64,000 bases of DNA from Acidaminococcus fermentans (GTDB lineage Bacteria; Bacillota; Negativicutes; Acidaminococcales; Acidaminococcaceae): contig NZ_VULN01000004.1 of NCBI RefSeq assembly GCF_009696675.1, positions 124,001 through 188,000 of the forward strand, given 5' to 3'. Position numbers and translations under genes: made by a program. Of this stretch, positions 7,695-15,392 are shown piece after piece (within the stretch, counting starts at the first letter, position 1; every line of letters begins with the position of its first letter). The notes beneath the pieces were generated by a model. The model was given only the letters and a program-made list of their open reading frames with translations. It searched no databases and was not told the origin of the DNA.

Positions 7695-7943
7695 CAACGT
7701 GAAAAACACAATGGCAATGACCAAAACAAGTACACTTCAAAAAGTGGCACAGAGAGCGCGAATCACCGGCTGAAAGTTTGCGCCGAAGCTTCAGAAGATG
7801 GAATGCCTTTGGGAGCTGAAGACCTGAACGTAAGTAGGGCCTTCCGGGCAGCCGCCGTTACCGGTATGAGAGGCAGCCGAAGTCTGGCTGCAATCAGAGT
7901 GGAACCGCGAGAGATCGCCTCTGGGAAGAGGCGGTCTTTTTTT
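7695..7943 (+). ncRNA. T-box riboswitch, probably cysteine-specific, controlling cysE
   Basis: The leader contains the T-box core AGAGTGGAACCGCG at 7896-7909, whose TGGA bulge would pair with a tRNA ending in UCCA; discriminator U73 fits tRNA-Cys. A terminator hairpin GATCGCCTCT-GGGA-AGAGGCGGTC with seven T follows at 7913-7943, giving the usual terminator/antiterminator choice. Stem I landmarks (AGAGAG, GGCTGAAAG, GGAATGCC..TTTGGGAGC) are present, and TGC at 7804-7806 is in the expected specifier position. Uncharged tRNA-Cys should stabilise the antiterminator and allow cysE transcription. The specifier assignment is by pattern only. Confidence 0.9.
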
Positions 7944-7967
7944 GTATCCAAAGGGGAGGAGAAAGCT

Positions 7968-8666
7968 ATGTTTGCATCCATGCGCAACGACATCCGAGTC
8001 ATCAAACAACGGGATCCGGCGGTGAAGAACACCCTGGAAGTCGTGCTCTGTTACTCGGGACTCCACGCCATCTGGGCCTACCGGCTTTCCCATTTCTTCT
8101 ATAAAAGATCCTGGTTCGTCACTGCCCGTTTCATTTCCACCCTGGCCCGGCTGGCCACCGGCATCGAGATCCATCCCGGGGCCCAGATCGGGGAAGGGCT
8201 GTTCATCGACCATGGATCCGGCATCGTCATCGGGGAAACCACCATTATTGGAAACAATGTTTCCCTGTACCAGGGGGTGACCCTGGGAGGCACCGGCAAG
8301 GAAAAGGGCAAACGGCATCCCACCATCGGAGATTATGTGGTGGTGGCCTGCGGAGCCAAGGTGCTGGGTTCCTTCACCGTGGGAGAAGGCGCCAAGATCG
8401 GTGCCGGCAGCGTGGTGCTGAAGGAAGTCCCTCCCTATGCCACGGTGGTGGGCATCCCCGGCCATGTGGTGGCCCGGAAGGGGGTCCGGGTGGCTCCCGC
8501 CCATTCTGAGCGGGACGTGGACCTGAACCACAACCGGCTGCCGGATCCCATTGAGGACCAGATCGCCGCCCTGGAAAAACAGGTGGCCCTGCTGAAGCGG
8601 CAGGTCAGCGATCTGAAGGCCCAGCAGGAAGGTCCGGTCCTGAAGCAGGTTGTGAACTTCCGCTGA
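7968..8666 (+). CDS. cysE: Serine O-acetyltransferase
   Basis: Makes O-acetylserine from serine and acetyl-CoA, the first step of cysteine synthesis. The protein has 232 residues with a short N-terminal helical domain (the short EpsC-like form) and a left-handed beta-helix of hexapeptide repeats, including [20 protein letters not shown], where the His and Asp are catalytic, and [18 protein letters not shown]-terminal coiled coil (about residues 195-225) is unusual for the short form. The open frame extends upstream through the T-box but is not coding; the ATG at 7968 follows GGGGAGGAGAAAGCT. It lies upstream of cysK on the same strand. Confidence 0.95.
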   Translation: MFASMRNDIRVIKQRDPAVKNTLEVVLCYSGLHAIWAYRLSHFFYKRSWFVTARFISTLARLATGIEIHPGAQIGEGLFIDHGSGIVIGETTIIGNNVSLYQGVTLGGTGKEKGKRHPTIGDYVVVACGAKVLGSFTVGEGAKIGAGSVVLKEVPPYATVVGIPGHVVARKGVRVAPAHSERDVDLNHNRLPDPIEDQIAALEKQVALLKRQVSDLKAQQEGPVLKQVVNFR

Positions 8667-8678
8667 TTGTGTTGTCAA

Positions 8679-8716
8679 CTTCCGAAAAAAAGTGCTCTGG
8701 CACTTTTTTTCGGAAG
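8679..8716 (+). terminator. Terminator of cysE
   Basis: A perfect hairpin: CTTCCGAAAAAAAGTGC and its exact complement around a TCTG loop. The right arm contains a run of seven T. It separates cysE from cysK. Confidence 0.85.
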
Positions 8717-8757
8717 AGATATCCTAGTATTTCCCTTGGAAAAAGGAGGTTTTCCCC

Positions 8758-8802
8758 TTGCAGCAAAACTGGTGGAACAAGCCCCTGGGACCCCGATGTT
8801 GA
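8758..8802 (+). CDS. Candidate 14-residue leader peptide upstream of cysK
   Basis: TTG start with a near-perfect AAGGAGG ribosome-binding site 7-8 nt upstream, encoding MQQNWWNKPLGPRC and ending with a Cys codon (TGT) immediately before TGA. The ribosome-binding site sits in the loop of a small GGAAAA/TTTTCC hairpin (8738-8755). A perfect 14-bp palindrome CGTTCCCGGGAACG begins right after the stop (8803-8816), and its left half can alternatively pair with GGAAC inside the coding part (8774-8778). These features resemble a translation-sensing leader of a cysteine-biosynthesis gene. No homologue is recognised, and expression is inferred only. Confidence 0.5.
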   Translation: MQQNWWNKPLGPRC

Positions 8803-8877
8803 CGTTCCCGGGAACGCAGTCCAAATGCATTGAATGTTGAAAATTCCATTTCTGTCAGTGATAAAGGAGAGATGATT

Positions 8878-9819
8878 ATGTCTAAAATCTATACAAGCGT
8901 ACTGGATCTGATCGGCCATACCCCTCTGCTGGAACCGGTGAAGTTCGGAGCGGACAAGAACCTCCAGGCCCGGCTGCTGGTGAAGCTGGAAAGCTTCAAC
9001 CCGGCTGGCTCCGCCAAGGACCGGATTGCCAAGGCCATGATTGAAGATGCGGAAAAACGGGGGGTGCTGAAAAAGGGCGGTGTGATCATTGAGCCCACCA
9101 GCGGCAACACGGGCATCGGCCTGGCGGCTGTAGCTGCCATGAAAGGCTACCGGGCCATTATGGTAATGCCGGAAACCATGTCCATTGAACGGCGGAACAT
9201 GATTGCCGCCTATGGTGCCGAAGTGGTGCTGACCGAAGCCAAGAAGGGCATTGCAGGCTCTGTGGAAAAAGCCAAGGAACTGGCCGCCTCCATTCCCGGC
9301 AGCTTCATCCCGGAACAGTTCGACAACCCGGCCAACCCTGCTGCCCACAAAGCCACTACGGGCCCGGAAATCTATGAAGACACCGACGGTGCCGTGGATA
9401 TTTTCGTAGCCGGTGTGGGTACCGGCGGTACCCTGACCGGTGTTGGGGAATATTTGAAGGAAAAGAAACCGTCCGTAAAAGTGGTAGCTGTGGAACCGGC
9501 GGATTCTCCCCTGCTGAGCCAGGGGAAACCCGGTCCCCACAAGATCCAGGGCATCGGCACCAACTTCCTGCCCAAGACCCTGAACACCAAGATCTACGAT
9601 GAAATCCTCACGGCTTCCACGGACCAGGCCTACGAAACCGCCCGGGACTTCATCCATCATGAAGGGTTCCTGATCGGGATTTCCGGCGGGGCTGCCCTGT
9701 GCGCCGCCGTAGAAGTGGCCAAACGGCCGGAAAACAAAGGCAAGACCCTGGTGGTGCTGCTGCCGGACAACGGAGACCGGTATCTGACCACTCCCGGGTT
9801 CCTGAAGAAGGAAGACTGA
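8878..9819 (+). CDS. cysK: Cysteine synthase (O-acetylserine sulfhydrylase)
   Basis: PLP-dependent enzyme of 313 residues converting O-acetylserine and sulfide to cysteine. The PLP lysine lies in NPAGSAKDRIA (about residue 43), the substrate loop is PTSGNTGIGL, and the PLP phosphate is bound by GVGTGGTLTGVG. The C-terminal ISGGAALCAA motif is also conserved. Of the clustered ATG codons, the one at 8878 has the best spacing to AAAGGAGA. It lies 211 nt after cysE beyond a terminator, and 75 nt after a candidate leader peptide, so it is probably controlled separately from the T-box. Confidence 0.96.
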   Translation: MSKIYTSVLDLIGHTPLLEPVKFGADKNLQARLLVKLESFNPAGSAKDRIAKAMIEDAEKRGVLKKGGVIIEPTSGNTGIGLAAVAAMKGYRAIMVMPETMSIERRNMIAAYGAEVVLTEAKKGIAGSVEKAKELAASIPGSFIPEQFDNPANPAAHKATTGPEIYEDTDGAVDIFVAGVGTGGTLTGVGEYLKEKKPSVKVVAVEPADSPLLSQGKPGPHKIQGIGTNFLPKTLNTKIYDEILTASTDQAYETARDFIHHEGFLIGISGGAALCAAVEVAKRPENKGKTLVVLLPDNGDRYLTTPGFLKKED

Positions 9820-9824
9820 GACTG

Positions 9825-9866
9825 AAAAAGGAGTGCTGCACGCAATGTGTGCAGCACTCCTTTTTT
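9825..9866 (+). terminator. Bidirectional terminator between cysK and the phytase-like gene
   Basis: AAAAAGGAGTGCTGCAC pairs with GTGCAGCACTCCTTTTTT around a 7-nt loop. Both genes end here, convergently. The GTGCTGCAC stem recurs at 15357, 58344 and 59675. Confidence 0.9.
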
Positions 9867-10774
9867 CACGGATTCTCTTTCAGATAATCCGTCCAGCTTT
9901 GGGTGATTTTTCCCTGTTGGAGTTCTTTTACATATGTATAGAACTGCTTCAGCCGGTAGATTTTCTGGTCGTCGATGGTCTGGCGCCACTCTTCCTTATG
10001 GGTCATGTGGAGCACATCCTGTCCCCCCAGGGCATGCTGCCGGGCGCAGATGGTTTCCAGACTGTCCTGCTGCCCGTTGAGCCAGATATCCCGCATGATC
10101 ATGTAGGCGGTGGTCCGGCCTTTCCCGGCCTGGCAGTGGAAATGGAGCCAGGCATCCGCCGGCAGGTTTTTCTGCCACTGGAGGAAGGCGTCCACTTCCG
10201 CCGGTTCCGGCCAGGTATGGTCCGTACTGGCAAACCGGGCATAGCCCAGGCCGAACAGAGCCGCTGCCTGCTGTTCCGTCAGGGCCGCCTGGACTTTTTC
10301 CGTTCCCTTGTAATGGGGCTTTTTCTTTTTGTCCAGATGGTAGTAGGGTGTTTCCCGGTTTTCTTCCTTTTCCAGCCGCCGGGCTTCCTCCTTCCGGATG
10401 GCGGCATCGGATTTTCCCACATTGGCCCAGTTGTTTTCCCCGTACCAGCTTACCGCCGTGCCGTTCAGGTATCCATGGTCCTCCTGGCGCAGGTCCACCA
10501 GGATCACCTGTTTTGGCTGGATGCCCTGTTTCTGCAGTTCCTGGGTCAGCGCCGCCAGATTCAGGATGGAAGGCTGGCCGCTGCCGCTCATCCGGTTGGC
10601 AGGGTCCACCCGCCAGGACCGGGGCAGCCGGAGTTTGTTGGCCGCATCCAGACGCCACACATAGCCCTTGGAAGGTTTGACGATTTTATCAAGGGCCGGG
10701 GCCGCCGCCAGGGCCATCCCCAGAGAAATCTGGCTGAACACCAGCACCCCTGTCACGATTTTCCAAATTTTCAT
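9866..10774 (-). CDS. PTP-like cysteine phytase / inositol polyphosphate phosphatase, secreted
   Basis: A 302-residue exported phosphatase. The N-terminus is a signal peptide with a probable cut after ALAAA (about residue 25). The protein-tyrosine-phosphatase P-loop HCQAGKGRTT (Cys214 nucleophile, Arg220) is preceded by TDHTWPEP carrying the likely general-acid Asp and by PADAWLHF, matching the layout of Selenomonas ruminantium phytase (HCEAGVGRTT). Known members remove phosphates from inositol hexakisphosphate. The Lys in the P-loop (GKGR instead of GVGR) could change substrate preference. The ATG at 10774 has an AAGGAGTAAG site; an in-frame ATG 17 codons upstream has none and would spoil the signal peptide. 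Convergent with cysK. Confidence 0.85.
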   Translation of the reverse strand: MKIWKIVTGVLVFSQISLGMALAAAPALDKIVKPSKGYVWRLDAANKLRLPRSWRVDPANRMSGSGQPSILNLAALTQELQKQGIQPKQVILVDLRQEDHGYLNGTAVSWYGENNWANVGKSDAAIRKEEARRLEKEENRETPYYHLDKKKKPHYKGTEKVQAALTEQQAAALFGLGYARFASTDHTWPEPAEVDAFLQWQKNLPADAWLHFHCQAGKGRTTAYMIMRDIWLNGQQDSLETICARQHALGGQDVLHMTHKEEWRQTIDDQKIYRLKQFYTYVKELQQGKITQSWTDYLKENP

Positions 10775-10809
10775 CTTACTCCTTTTCCCTCTTTCCTCTG
10801 CACTCTGCA

Positions 10810-11577
10810 CTAATCTCTTATCCACCCGAACTTCCGGCAGGCATTGAGGATGCCTCCCTTGTCGTTGTCGTCGGTGATGTAGTCCGCCCGGACCTTGATC
10901 ACCGGCCGGGCGTTCCCCATGGCCACCCCGAAAAAAGGCTTCCGGAACATGGTGATGTCATTGAGTCCGTCTCCGAACACCACCGCATCTTTGGGATCCG
11001 CTCCCATAAGGCCCATAAGCTTTTCGATGCCGGCCCCCTTGTCCACCGGTTCCACCAGCCAGGTGTTGTCGATGAAGGGCAGATGGGGCAGCTGCCGCCG
11101 GTCCGCCGGTTCCGTGCCCGGCTGTTCCCGGACATACATGATTTTGTACACCTGTTCCAGGCCGTCGATGTCCACCGGCTGGACTTTGGTGTTCATGTAG
11201 TTTCCCGGATCCTCCCGGGGATAATCCGGATAGGGAGTGTACCGGTCCAGGGTGTTGTCCAGCACCACGGACCAGGGCTGGTTCCGTTCCGTCAGTTCCC
11301 GGAGCAGGGCCTTGGCCGGTGCCAGGGGCAGCCCTTCCATCTCCAGGATCTTCCCGTCCACCGTAAGGCTGTTGCCCCCGTCGGCCACCATGGAACGGAT
11401 GCCGTGTTTGGCCGCAAAAGCCGCCGCATCGCACTGGAGCCGTCCTGTGGCCAGGGCCACAAAATGCCCCTGCCGCTGGAGTTCATCCACACAGTACTGG
11501 GTGTCTTCCGGCACCTGCCCGGTGATTCCCAGCCCCAGGGTCCGATCGATGTCAAAGAAAAAATATTTTTTAGCCAT
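10810..11577 (-). CDS. HAD-superfamily (Cof-type) phosphatase
   Basis: Cytosolic phosphohydrolase of 255 residues. The nucleophile motif is FFDIDRTL near residue 9, motif II is ATGR near residue 44, and motif IV is VVFGDGLNDITMF near residue 205. The large inserted cap between them is the type II (Cof) form, which usually acts on sugar phosphates or FMN-like substrates; the actual substrate is unknown. An AAGGAAGG site precedes the ATG, and an extended -10 TGATATAAT lies upstream at about 11620-11628. It ends 36 nt before the phytase-like gene, so co-transcription is possible. Confidence 0.88.
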   Translation of the reverse strand: MAKKYFFFDIDRTLGLGITGQVPEDTQYCVDELQRQGHFVALATGRLQCDAAAFAAKHGIRSMVADGGNSLTVDGKILEMEGLPLAPAKALLRELTERNQPWSVVLDNTLDRYTPYPDYPREDPGNYMNTKVQPVDIDGLEQVYKIMYVREQPGTEPADRRQLPHLPFIDNTWLVEPVDKGAGIEKLMGLMGADPKDAVVFGDGLNDITMFRKPFFGVAMGNARPVIKVRADYITDDNDKGGILNACRKFGWIRD

Positions 11578-11631
11578 GGATTCCTTCCTTTTCCTGCATA
11601 TTGCCGCAATGATTTCTTATTATATCACACA

Positions 11632-11703
11632 TTGTTTTTTCCCCCCAGGAAATGTACAATAGATTCTGCCGGCCGGACTGATCAGTCGGGCGGTACTTTT
11701 TTT
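11632..11703 (+). promoter_or_regulatory. Promoter followed by a terminator-like hairpin in the leader of the small membrane protein gene
   Basis: -35 TTGTTT (11632-11637) and -10 TACAAT (11655-11660) with 17-bp spacing. About 9 nt later an imperfect GC-rich hairpin centred on ACTGATCAGT (11669-11694) is followed by TTTTTTT (11697-11703). The ribosome-binding site of the gene at 11725 comes only after this, so the hairpin is placed as an attenuator. No known riboswitch class is recognised. Confidence 0.45.
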
Positions 11704-11724
11704 CTATAAGAAAGGATTTTTGCC

Positions 11725-12132
11725 ATGCTTCGCAGAATCATGAAATGGCTGACGGGCTTTCCGGAGGGAAAGCAGCCGGAGGCAGCCTCTTCTTTAAGGG
11801 AAAGACCCCGTTTCTCCCCCCAGCGTCTCCTGTCCATCATCCTGATTGCCGTACTGGCTGCCGGTCTTTTTTTCTGGCGCAGCCTGTCCACCCAGCGGGC
11901 AGAGGAAAAAGCGGCCCAGGAGCGGAACCGGATCATGGACCAGCAGAAAACCGGTCCCAAGACGGCAGCGCCGAAAAAATCTTTCCCCCAGGCCGGACAG
12001 AAACAGACCCCGGCCATGAACAAACAAACTGCCGCTCCTCTGCCCCAGCCTGCCCAGCCTCAGGGCCCCGTTCCCACCGGTCCCAAGGTCAAGGCCCAGA
12101 CTCCGCCCATGATCCAGCCGAAGGCGAGATAA
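11725..12132 (+). CDS. Small single-pass membrane protein with proline/glutamine-rich tail, function unknown
   Basis: A 135-residue protein not recognised as a known family. Residues 1-33 are basic and cytosolic-like, residues about 34-51 (LLSIILIAVLAAGLFFW) form one transmembrane helix, and the rest is an Ala/Pro/Gln/Lys-rich, probably extended and disordered tail (QPAQPQGPVPTGPK). By the positive-inside rule the tail should face outward, resembling a wall-spanning stalk or linker. An AAGAAAGGA site precedes the ATG. It is alone on the plus strand between the HAD gene and the NSS transporter. Confidence 0.6.
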   Translation: MLRRIMKWLTGFPEGKQPEAASSLRERPRFSPQRLLSIILIAVLAAGLFFWRSLSTQRAEEKAAQERNRIMDQQKTGPKTAAPKKSFPQAGQKQTPAMNKQTAAPLPQPAQPQGPVPTGPKVKAQTPPMIQPKAR

Positions 12133-12213
12133 GCGGCGTCCACAGGGCCGCCGCTGTCAGCTGTCAACGGTCAATGGATGCCAGCTTCGCTGGCTCTGAG
12201 TAAAACAATAAGG
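12133..12213. other. Intergenic region with short hairpins and a dispersed repeat copy
   Basis: No gene is seen. The stretch holds GCGGC/GCCGC, a GCCAGC-TTC-GCTGGC hairpin at 12180-12194, and one copy of the dispersed motif GTCAACGGTCAATGG (12163-12177) that also occurs at 18495 and 25491. Confidence 0.5.
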
Positions 12214-12242
12214 TTGCAACTTCTTCCAGACTATAATACAAT
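12214..12242 (+). promoter_or_regulatory. Promoter of the first NSS transporter gene
   Basis: -35 TTGCAA (12214-12219) and -10 TACAAT (12237-12242) with 17-bp spacing, 41 bp before the start codon. Confidence 0.65.
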
Positions 12243-12283
12243 ATAAATCACTGAATTGTCACATTTTGAAATGAGGTGTTTTT

Positions 12284-13756
12284 TTGTCTGAGAAAGGTGT
12301 ATCTACAGAATCCTTCAGCTCCCGGCTGGGATTCATCCTGGTGAGCGCCGGCTGTGCCATCGGCATCGGGAATGTGTGGAAGTTCCCCTACCTGTGCGGC
12401 CAGTTCGGAGGCGCCGCCTTTATCCTGATCTATCTGGTGTTCCTGCTCATTATGGGGATCCCGGTGATGGTCTGCGAATTCGCCATCGGCCGGGGCAGCC
12501 GCTGCAGCGCCGCCAAAAGCTTCGAAGTGCTGGAACCTCCCGGCACCTGCTGGCACCGGTTCAAGGCCATCAGCATCGTGGGCTGCTATATGCTGATGAT
12601 GTACTACACCACGGTTACCGGCTGGATGCTGTACTACTGCTGGCTCCACATTACCGGCACCTTTGTGGGAGCCTCGCCCCAGTTCATCACCGCCACCTTC
12701 GGAACCATGCTCAAAGATCCGTCCAACCTGCTGTTCTGGATGGTGCTCACCTGCGCCATGGGCTTCGGGGTCTGCTACCTGGGGATCCAGAACGGGGTGG
12801 AACGGATCACCAAATGGATGATGAGCGCCCTGCTGCTGCTGATGATCGTCCTGGCCGGCCACTCCCTGTTCCTGGAAGGAGCGGAAAAAGGGATCCGGTT
12901 CTACCTGGTACCCAATTTTGACACCCTGGCCCAGCTGGGCTGGGGGAATGTGATCTACGCCGCCATGAGCCAGGCCTTCTTTACCCTGTCCATCGGCATC
13001 GGAGCCATGCTGATATTCGGAGCCTACCTGCCCCACGGCCGGAGCCTGTTCGGCGAGGCCTCCACCATTACAGCGCTGGATACCTTTGTGGCTCTCATGG
13101 CCGGATTCATCATCATCCCCGCCTGCTTCGCCTTCGGGATCCAGCCGGACGCCGGTCCTTCCCTGATTTTCCTGACCATTCCCAATCTGTTCGTCCAAAT
13201 GCCGGGCGGCCGGTTCTGGGGCATGTTGTTCTTTGTGTTCCTGTCCTTTGCAGCCCTGTCCACGGTGATTGCCGTATTTGAGAACATCATCGCCTTTGGC
13301 ATGAACCTGTACGGCTGGAGCCGGAAAAAAAGCGTGGCCATCAACGGACTGGCCATTGTGCTCCTGAGCATCCCCTGCGTCCTGGGCTTCAATCTGTGGA
13401 GCGGATTCCAGCCCCTGGGCCCCGGGTCTTCCATCCTGGACCTGGAAGATTTCATCGTCTCCAACAACCTGCTGCCTCTGGGCAGCCTGGCCTTTGTGCT
13501 GTTCTGCACCAAAAAGAACGGCTGGGGCTGGAAAAACTTCCTGGGGGAAGCCAATGACGGAGAAGGCCGGAACCTGCCGTCGTCCCTCCGGAATTACCTT
13601 CTGTATGTGCTGCCCCTTTTGATCATCACCATCTATCTGAAAGGGTATTACGACATGTTCAGCAAACAGGGCCCGGAAGTCCTGGCCAAGTGGCTGGTCC
13701 TGGCAGCACTGTTTTTGGGATTCATATTCTACACAGCGTCAAGAAAGAAAGCATGA
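12284..13756 (+). CDS. Neurotransmitter:sodium symporter (NSS/SNF) family transporter, copy 1
   Basis: Sodium-coupled amino-acid-type importer of 490 residues with about 11-12 transmembrane helices. The TM1 signature SAGCAIGIGNVWKFPYLCG contains the sodium and substrate site; TM6 is represented by SQAFFTLSIGIGAMLIFGAY. The start is a TTG preceded by GAGGTG. It ends with its own terminator and is followed by a close paralogue. Bacterial members carry Leu, Tyr, Trp or other amino acids; the substrate here is unknown. An organism that builds a sodium gradient with glutaconyl-CoA decarboxylase could power such carriers directly (inference). Confidence 0.93.
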   Translation: MSEKGVSTESFSSRLGFILVSAGCAIGIGNVWKFPYLCGQFGGAAFILIYLVFLLIMGIPVMVCEFAIGRGSRCSAAKSFEVLEPPGTCWHRFKAISIVGCYMLMMYYTTVTGWMLYYCWLHITGTFVGASPQFITATFGTMLKDPSNLLFWMVLTCAMGFGVCYLGIQNGVERITKWMMSALLLLMIVLAGHSLFLEGAEKGIRFYLVPNFDTLAQLGWGNVIYAAMSQAFFTLSIGIGAMLIFGAYLPHGRSLFGEASTITALDTFVALMAGFIIIPACFAFGIQPDAGPSLIFLTIPNLFVQMPGGRFWGMLFFVFLSFAALSTVIAVFENIIAFGMNLYGWSRKKSVAINGLAIVLLSIPCVLGFNLWSGFQPLGPGSSILDLEDFIVSNNLLPLGSLAFVLFCTKKNGWGWKNFLGEANDGEGRNLPSSLRNYLLYVLPLLIITIYLKGYYDMFSKQGPEVLAKWLVLAALFLGFIFYTASRKKA

Positions 13757-13761
13757 AAAAT

Positions 13762-13797
13762 GGGCTGTTGCACAGGCAGCAGCCCTTATTTTTTTTT
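13762..13797 (+). terminator. Terminator of NSS transporter copy 1
   Basis: GGGCTGTTGC-ACAG-GCAGCAGCCC followed by TTATTTTTTTTT. The GGCTGTTGC arm is shared with terminators at 18470, 26885 and (as GAGCTGTTGC) 47625. Confidence 0.9.
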
Positions 13798-13867
13798 GCA
13801 TTCCCCAGAGATTTATTGTAAAATTGTAACATATTAATCATTCGTAGCATAGAAGTGAGGTAGTCTT

Positions 13868-15349
13868 ATGTCAGAACAGCAAAGCACCCGTGATTCCTTC
13901 CAATCCCGTCTGGGCTTCATCCTGGTCAGCGCCGGCTGCGCCATCGGCATCGGCAATGTGTGGAAATTCCCCTATCTGTGCGGCCAATACGGAGGGGCCG
14001 CCTTTATCCTTCTGTACCTGATTTTCCTGCTGATCCTGGGGATCCCGGTGCTCCTGTGTGAGTTCGCCCTGGGCCGCAGCAGCCGCCAGAGCGTAGCCCG
14101 CTGCTTTGACAGGCTGGCTCCCGCCGGCAGCCGCTGGCCCCGATTGAAATACATCGGCATTGCGGGGGTCATCCTGCTGATGCTGTACTACACCACGGTT
14201 ACCGGGTGGATGCTGAACTACTGCTGGCTCCATCTGAAGGGAACCTTTGTGGGCCAGTCTCCGGCCTTTATCCAGACCACCTTCCAAGAGATGCTGGCCC
14301 AGCCTCTTTCCATGGGCTTCTGGACCTTCCTGTCCTGCCTCCTGGGGTTCCTGGTCTGCTATATGGGACTGGAAAAAGGCATCGAGCGGATTACCAAAGT
14401 GATGATGAGCGCCCTTCTAATCCTGATGATCATCCTGGCGGTCCATTCCCTGTTCCTGCCGGGAGCGGAAAAGGGCATTGAATTCTACCTGGTACCCAAT
14501 TTCGCTTCTCTGGAAAAACTGGGCTGGGGAAATGTGATCTATGCCGCCATGAGCCAGGCCTTTTTCACCCTCAGCGCCGGCAACGGAGCCATGATGATCT
14601 TTGCTTCCTATATGGACAAAAAGCGGAGCCTGCCGGGAGAAGCCCTGACCATCACCGCTCTGGACACCTTTGTGGCTCTCATGAGCGGCTTCATCATCAT
14701 CCCCGCCTGCTTCGCCTATGGGATCCAGCCGGATGCCGGCCCTTCCCTGATCTTCCTCACCATCCCCAACCTGTTCACTCTGATGCCGGGAGGCCAGATC
14801 TGGGGCAGCCTGTTCTTTGTGTTCCTGTCCTTTGCAGCCCTGTCCACGGTGATTGCGGTCATGGAAAGCATCATTGCCTGCTTCCGGGAACTGCTGGGCT
14901 GGGACCGGCCCAAAGCCGCCTGGTTCGTATTTGCCCTCATTGCCCTGGGCAGCATTCCCTGCGTCCTGGGCTTCAACCTGTGGAGCAGCTTCCAGCCTCT
15001 GGGACCGGGCACCGGTGTCCTGGATCTGGAAGATTTCATTGTATCCAACAACCTGCTGCCCCTGGGCGGTCTGACCTTTGTGCTGTTCTGCACCCGGAAA
15101 AACGGCTGGGGCTGGACCCACTTCCTGGAGGAAGTGAACCAGGGTGCCGGCCGGAACCTGGCTGACCAATGGAAACTGTATTACACCTACGGCCTGCCCC
15201 TGGTGATCCTGGCCATCTACCTGAAAGGCTACGACGACCTGTTCGCCAAACAGGGCCCCGCCGCCCTGGCCCAGTGGATGGTCATCGCCCTGGTGTTTTT
15301 GGGATGGATCGGGTATTGTGTGAAGGGACGCGGAACAAAAAAAGAATAA
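13868..15349 (+). CDS. Neurotransmitter:sodium symporter (NSS/SNF) family transporter, copy 2
   Basis: A 493-residue paralogue of the preceding gene, colinear along its whole length and near-identical in blocks such as SAGCAIGIGNVWKFPYLCG, YYTTVTGWML and GIQPDAGPSLIFLTIPNLF. Differences around TM6 (SAGNGAMMIFASY instead of SIGIGAMLIFGAY) and TM1-TM3 suggest a different substrate range after tandem duplication. The ATG follows AAGTGAGGTAGTCTT. It is separated from copy 1 by a terminator and a 70-nt gap, so each copy can be controlled on its own. Confidence 0.93.
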   Translation: MSEQQSTRDSFQSRLGFILVSAGCAIGIGNVWKFPYLCGQYGGAAFILLYLIFLLILGIPVLLCEFALGRSSRQSVARCFDRLAPAGSRWPRLKYIGIAGVILLMLYYTTVTGWMLNYCWLHLKGTFVGQSPAFIQTTFQEMLAQPLSMGFWTFLSCLLGFLVCYMGLEKGIERITKVMMSALLILMIILAVHSLFLPGAEKGIEFYLVPNFASLEKLGWGNVIYAAMSQAFFTLSAGNGAMMIFASYMDKKRSLPGEALTITALDTFVALMSGFIIIPACFAYGIQPDAGPSLIFLTIPNLFTLMPGGQIWGSLFFVFLSFAALSTVIAVMESIIACFRELLGWDRPKAAWFVFALIALGSIPCVLGFNLWSSFQPLGPGTGVLDLEDFIVSNNLLPLGGLTFVLFCTRKNGWGWTHFLEEVNQGAGRNLADQWKLYYTYGLPLVILAIYLKGYDDLFAKQGPAALAQWMVIALVFLGWIGYCVKGRGTKKE

Positions 15350-15356
15350 GAAAAAC

Positions 15357-15387
15357 GGGGGTGCTGCACGCAACGTGCAGCACCCCC
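15357..15387. terminator. Bidirectional terminator
   Basis: GGGGGTGCTGCACG-CAA-CGTGCAGCACCCCC, a perfect 14-bp stem. On the minus strand it is followed by GTTTTTCTT and ends the EFR1-type gene; on the plus strand it ends the NSS gene. Confidence 0.85.
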
Positions 15388-15392
15388 TCTGT

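Noticed and set aside
7668-7967. N-terminal extension of cysE to 332 residues
   Set aside because: The extra part translates the T-box RNA including its terminator; the normal N-terminus and ribosome-binding site are at 7968.
8803-8816. LexA operator at CGTTCCCGGGAACG
   Set aside because: The half-sites are in the opposite orientation to the Gram-positive LexA box (GAAC-N4-GTTC), and cysK is not an SOS gene.
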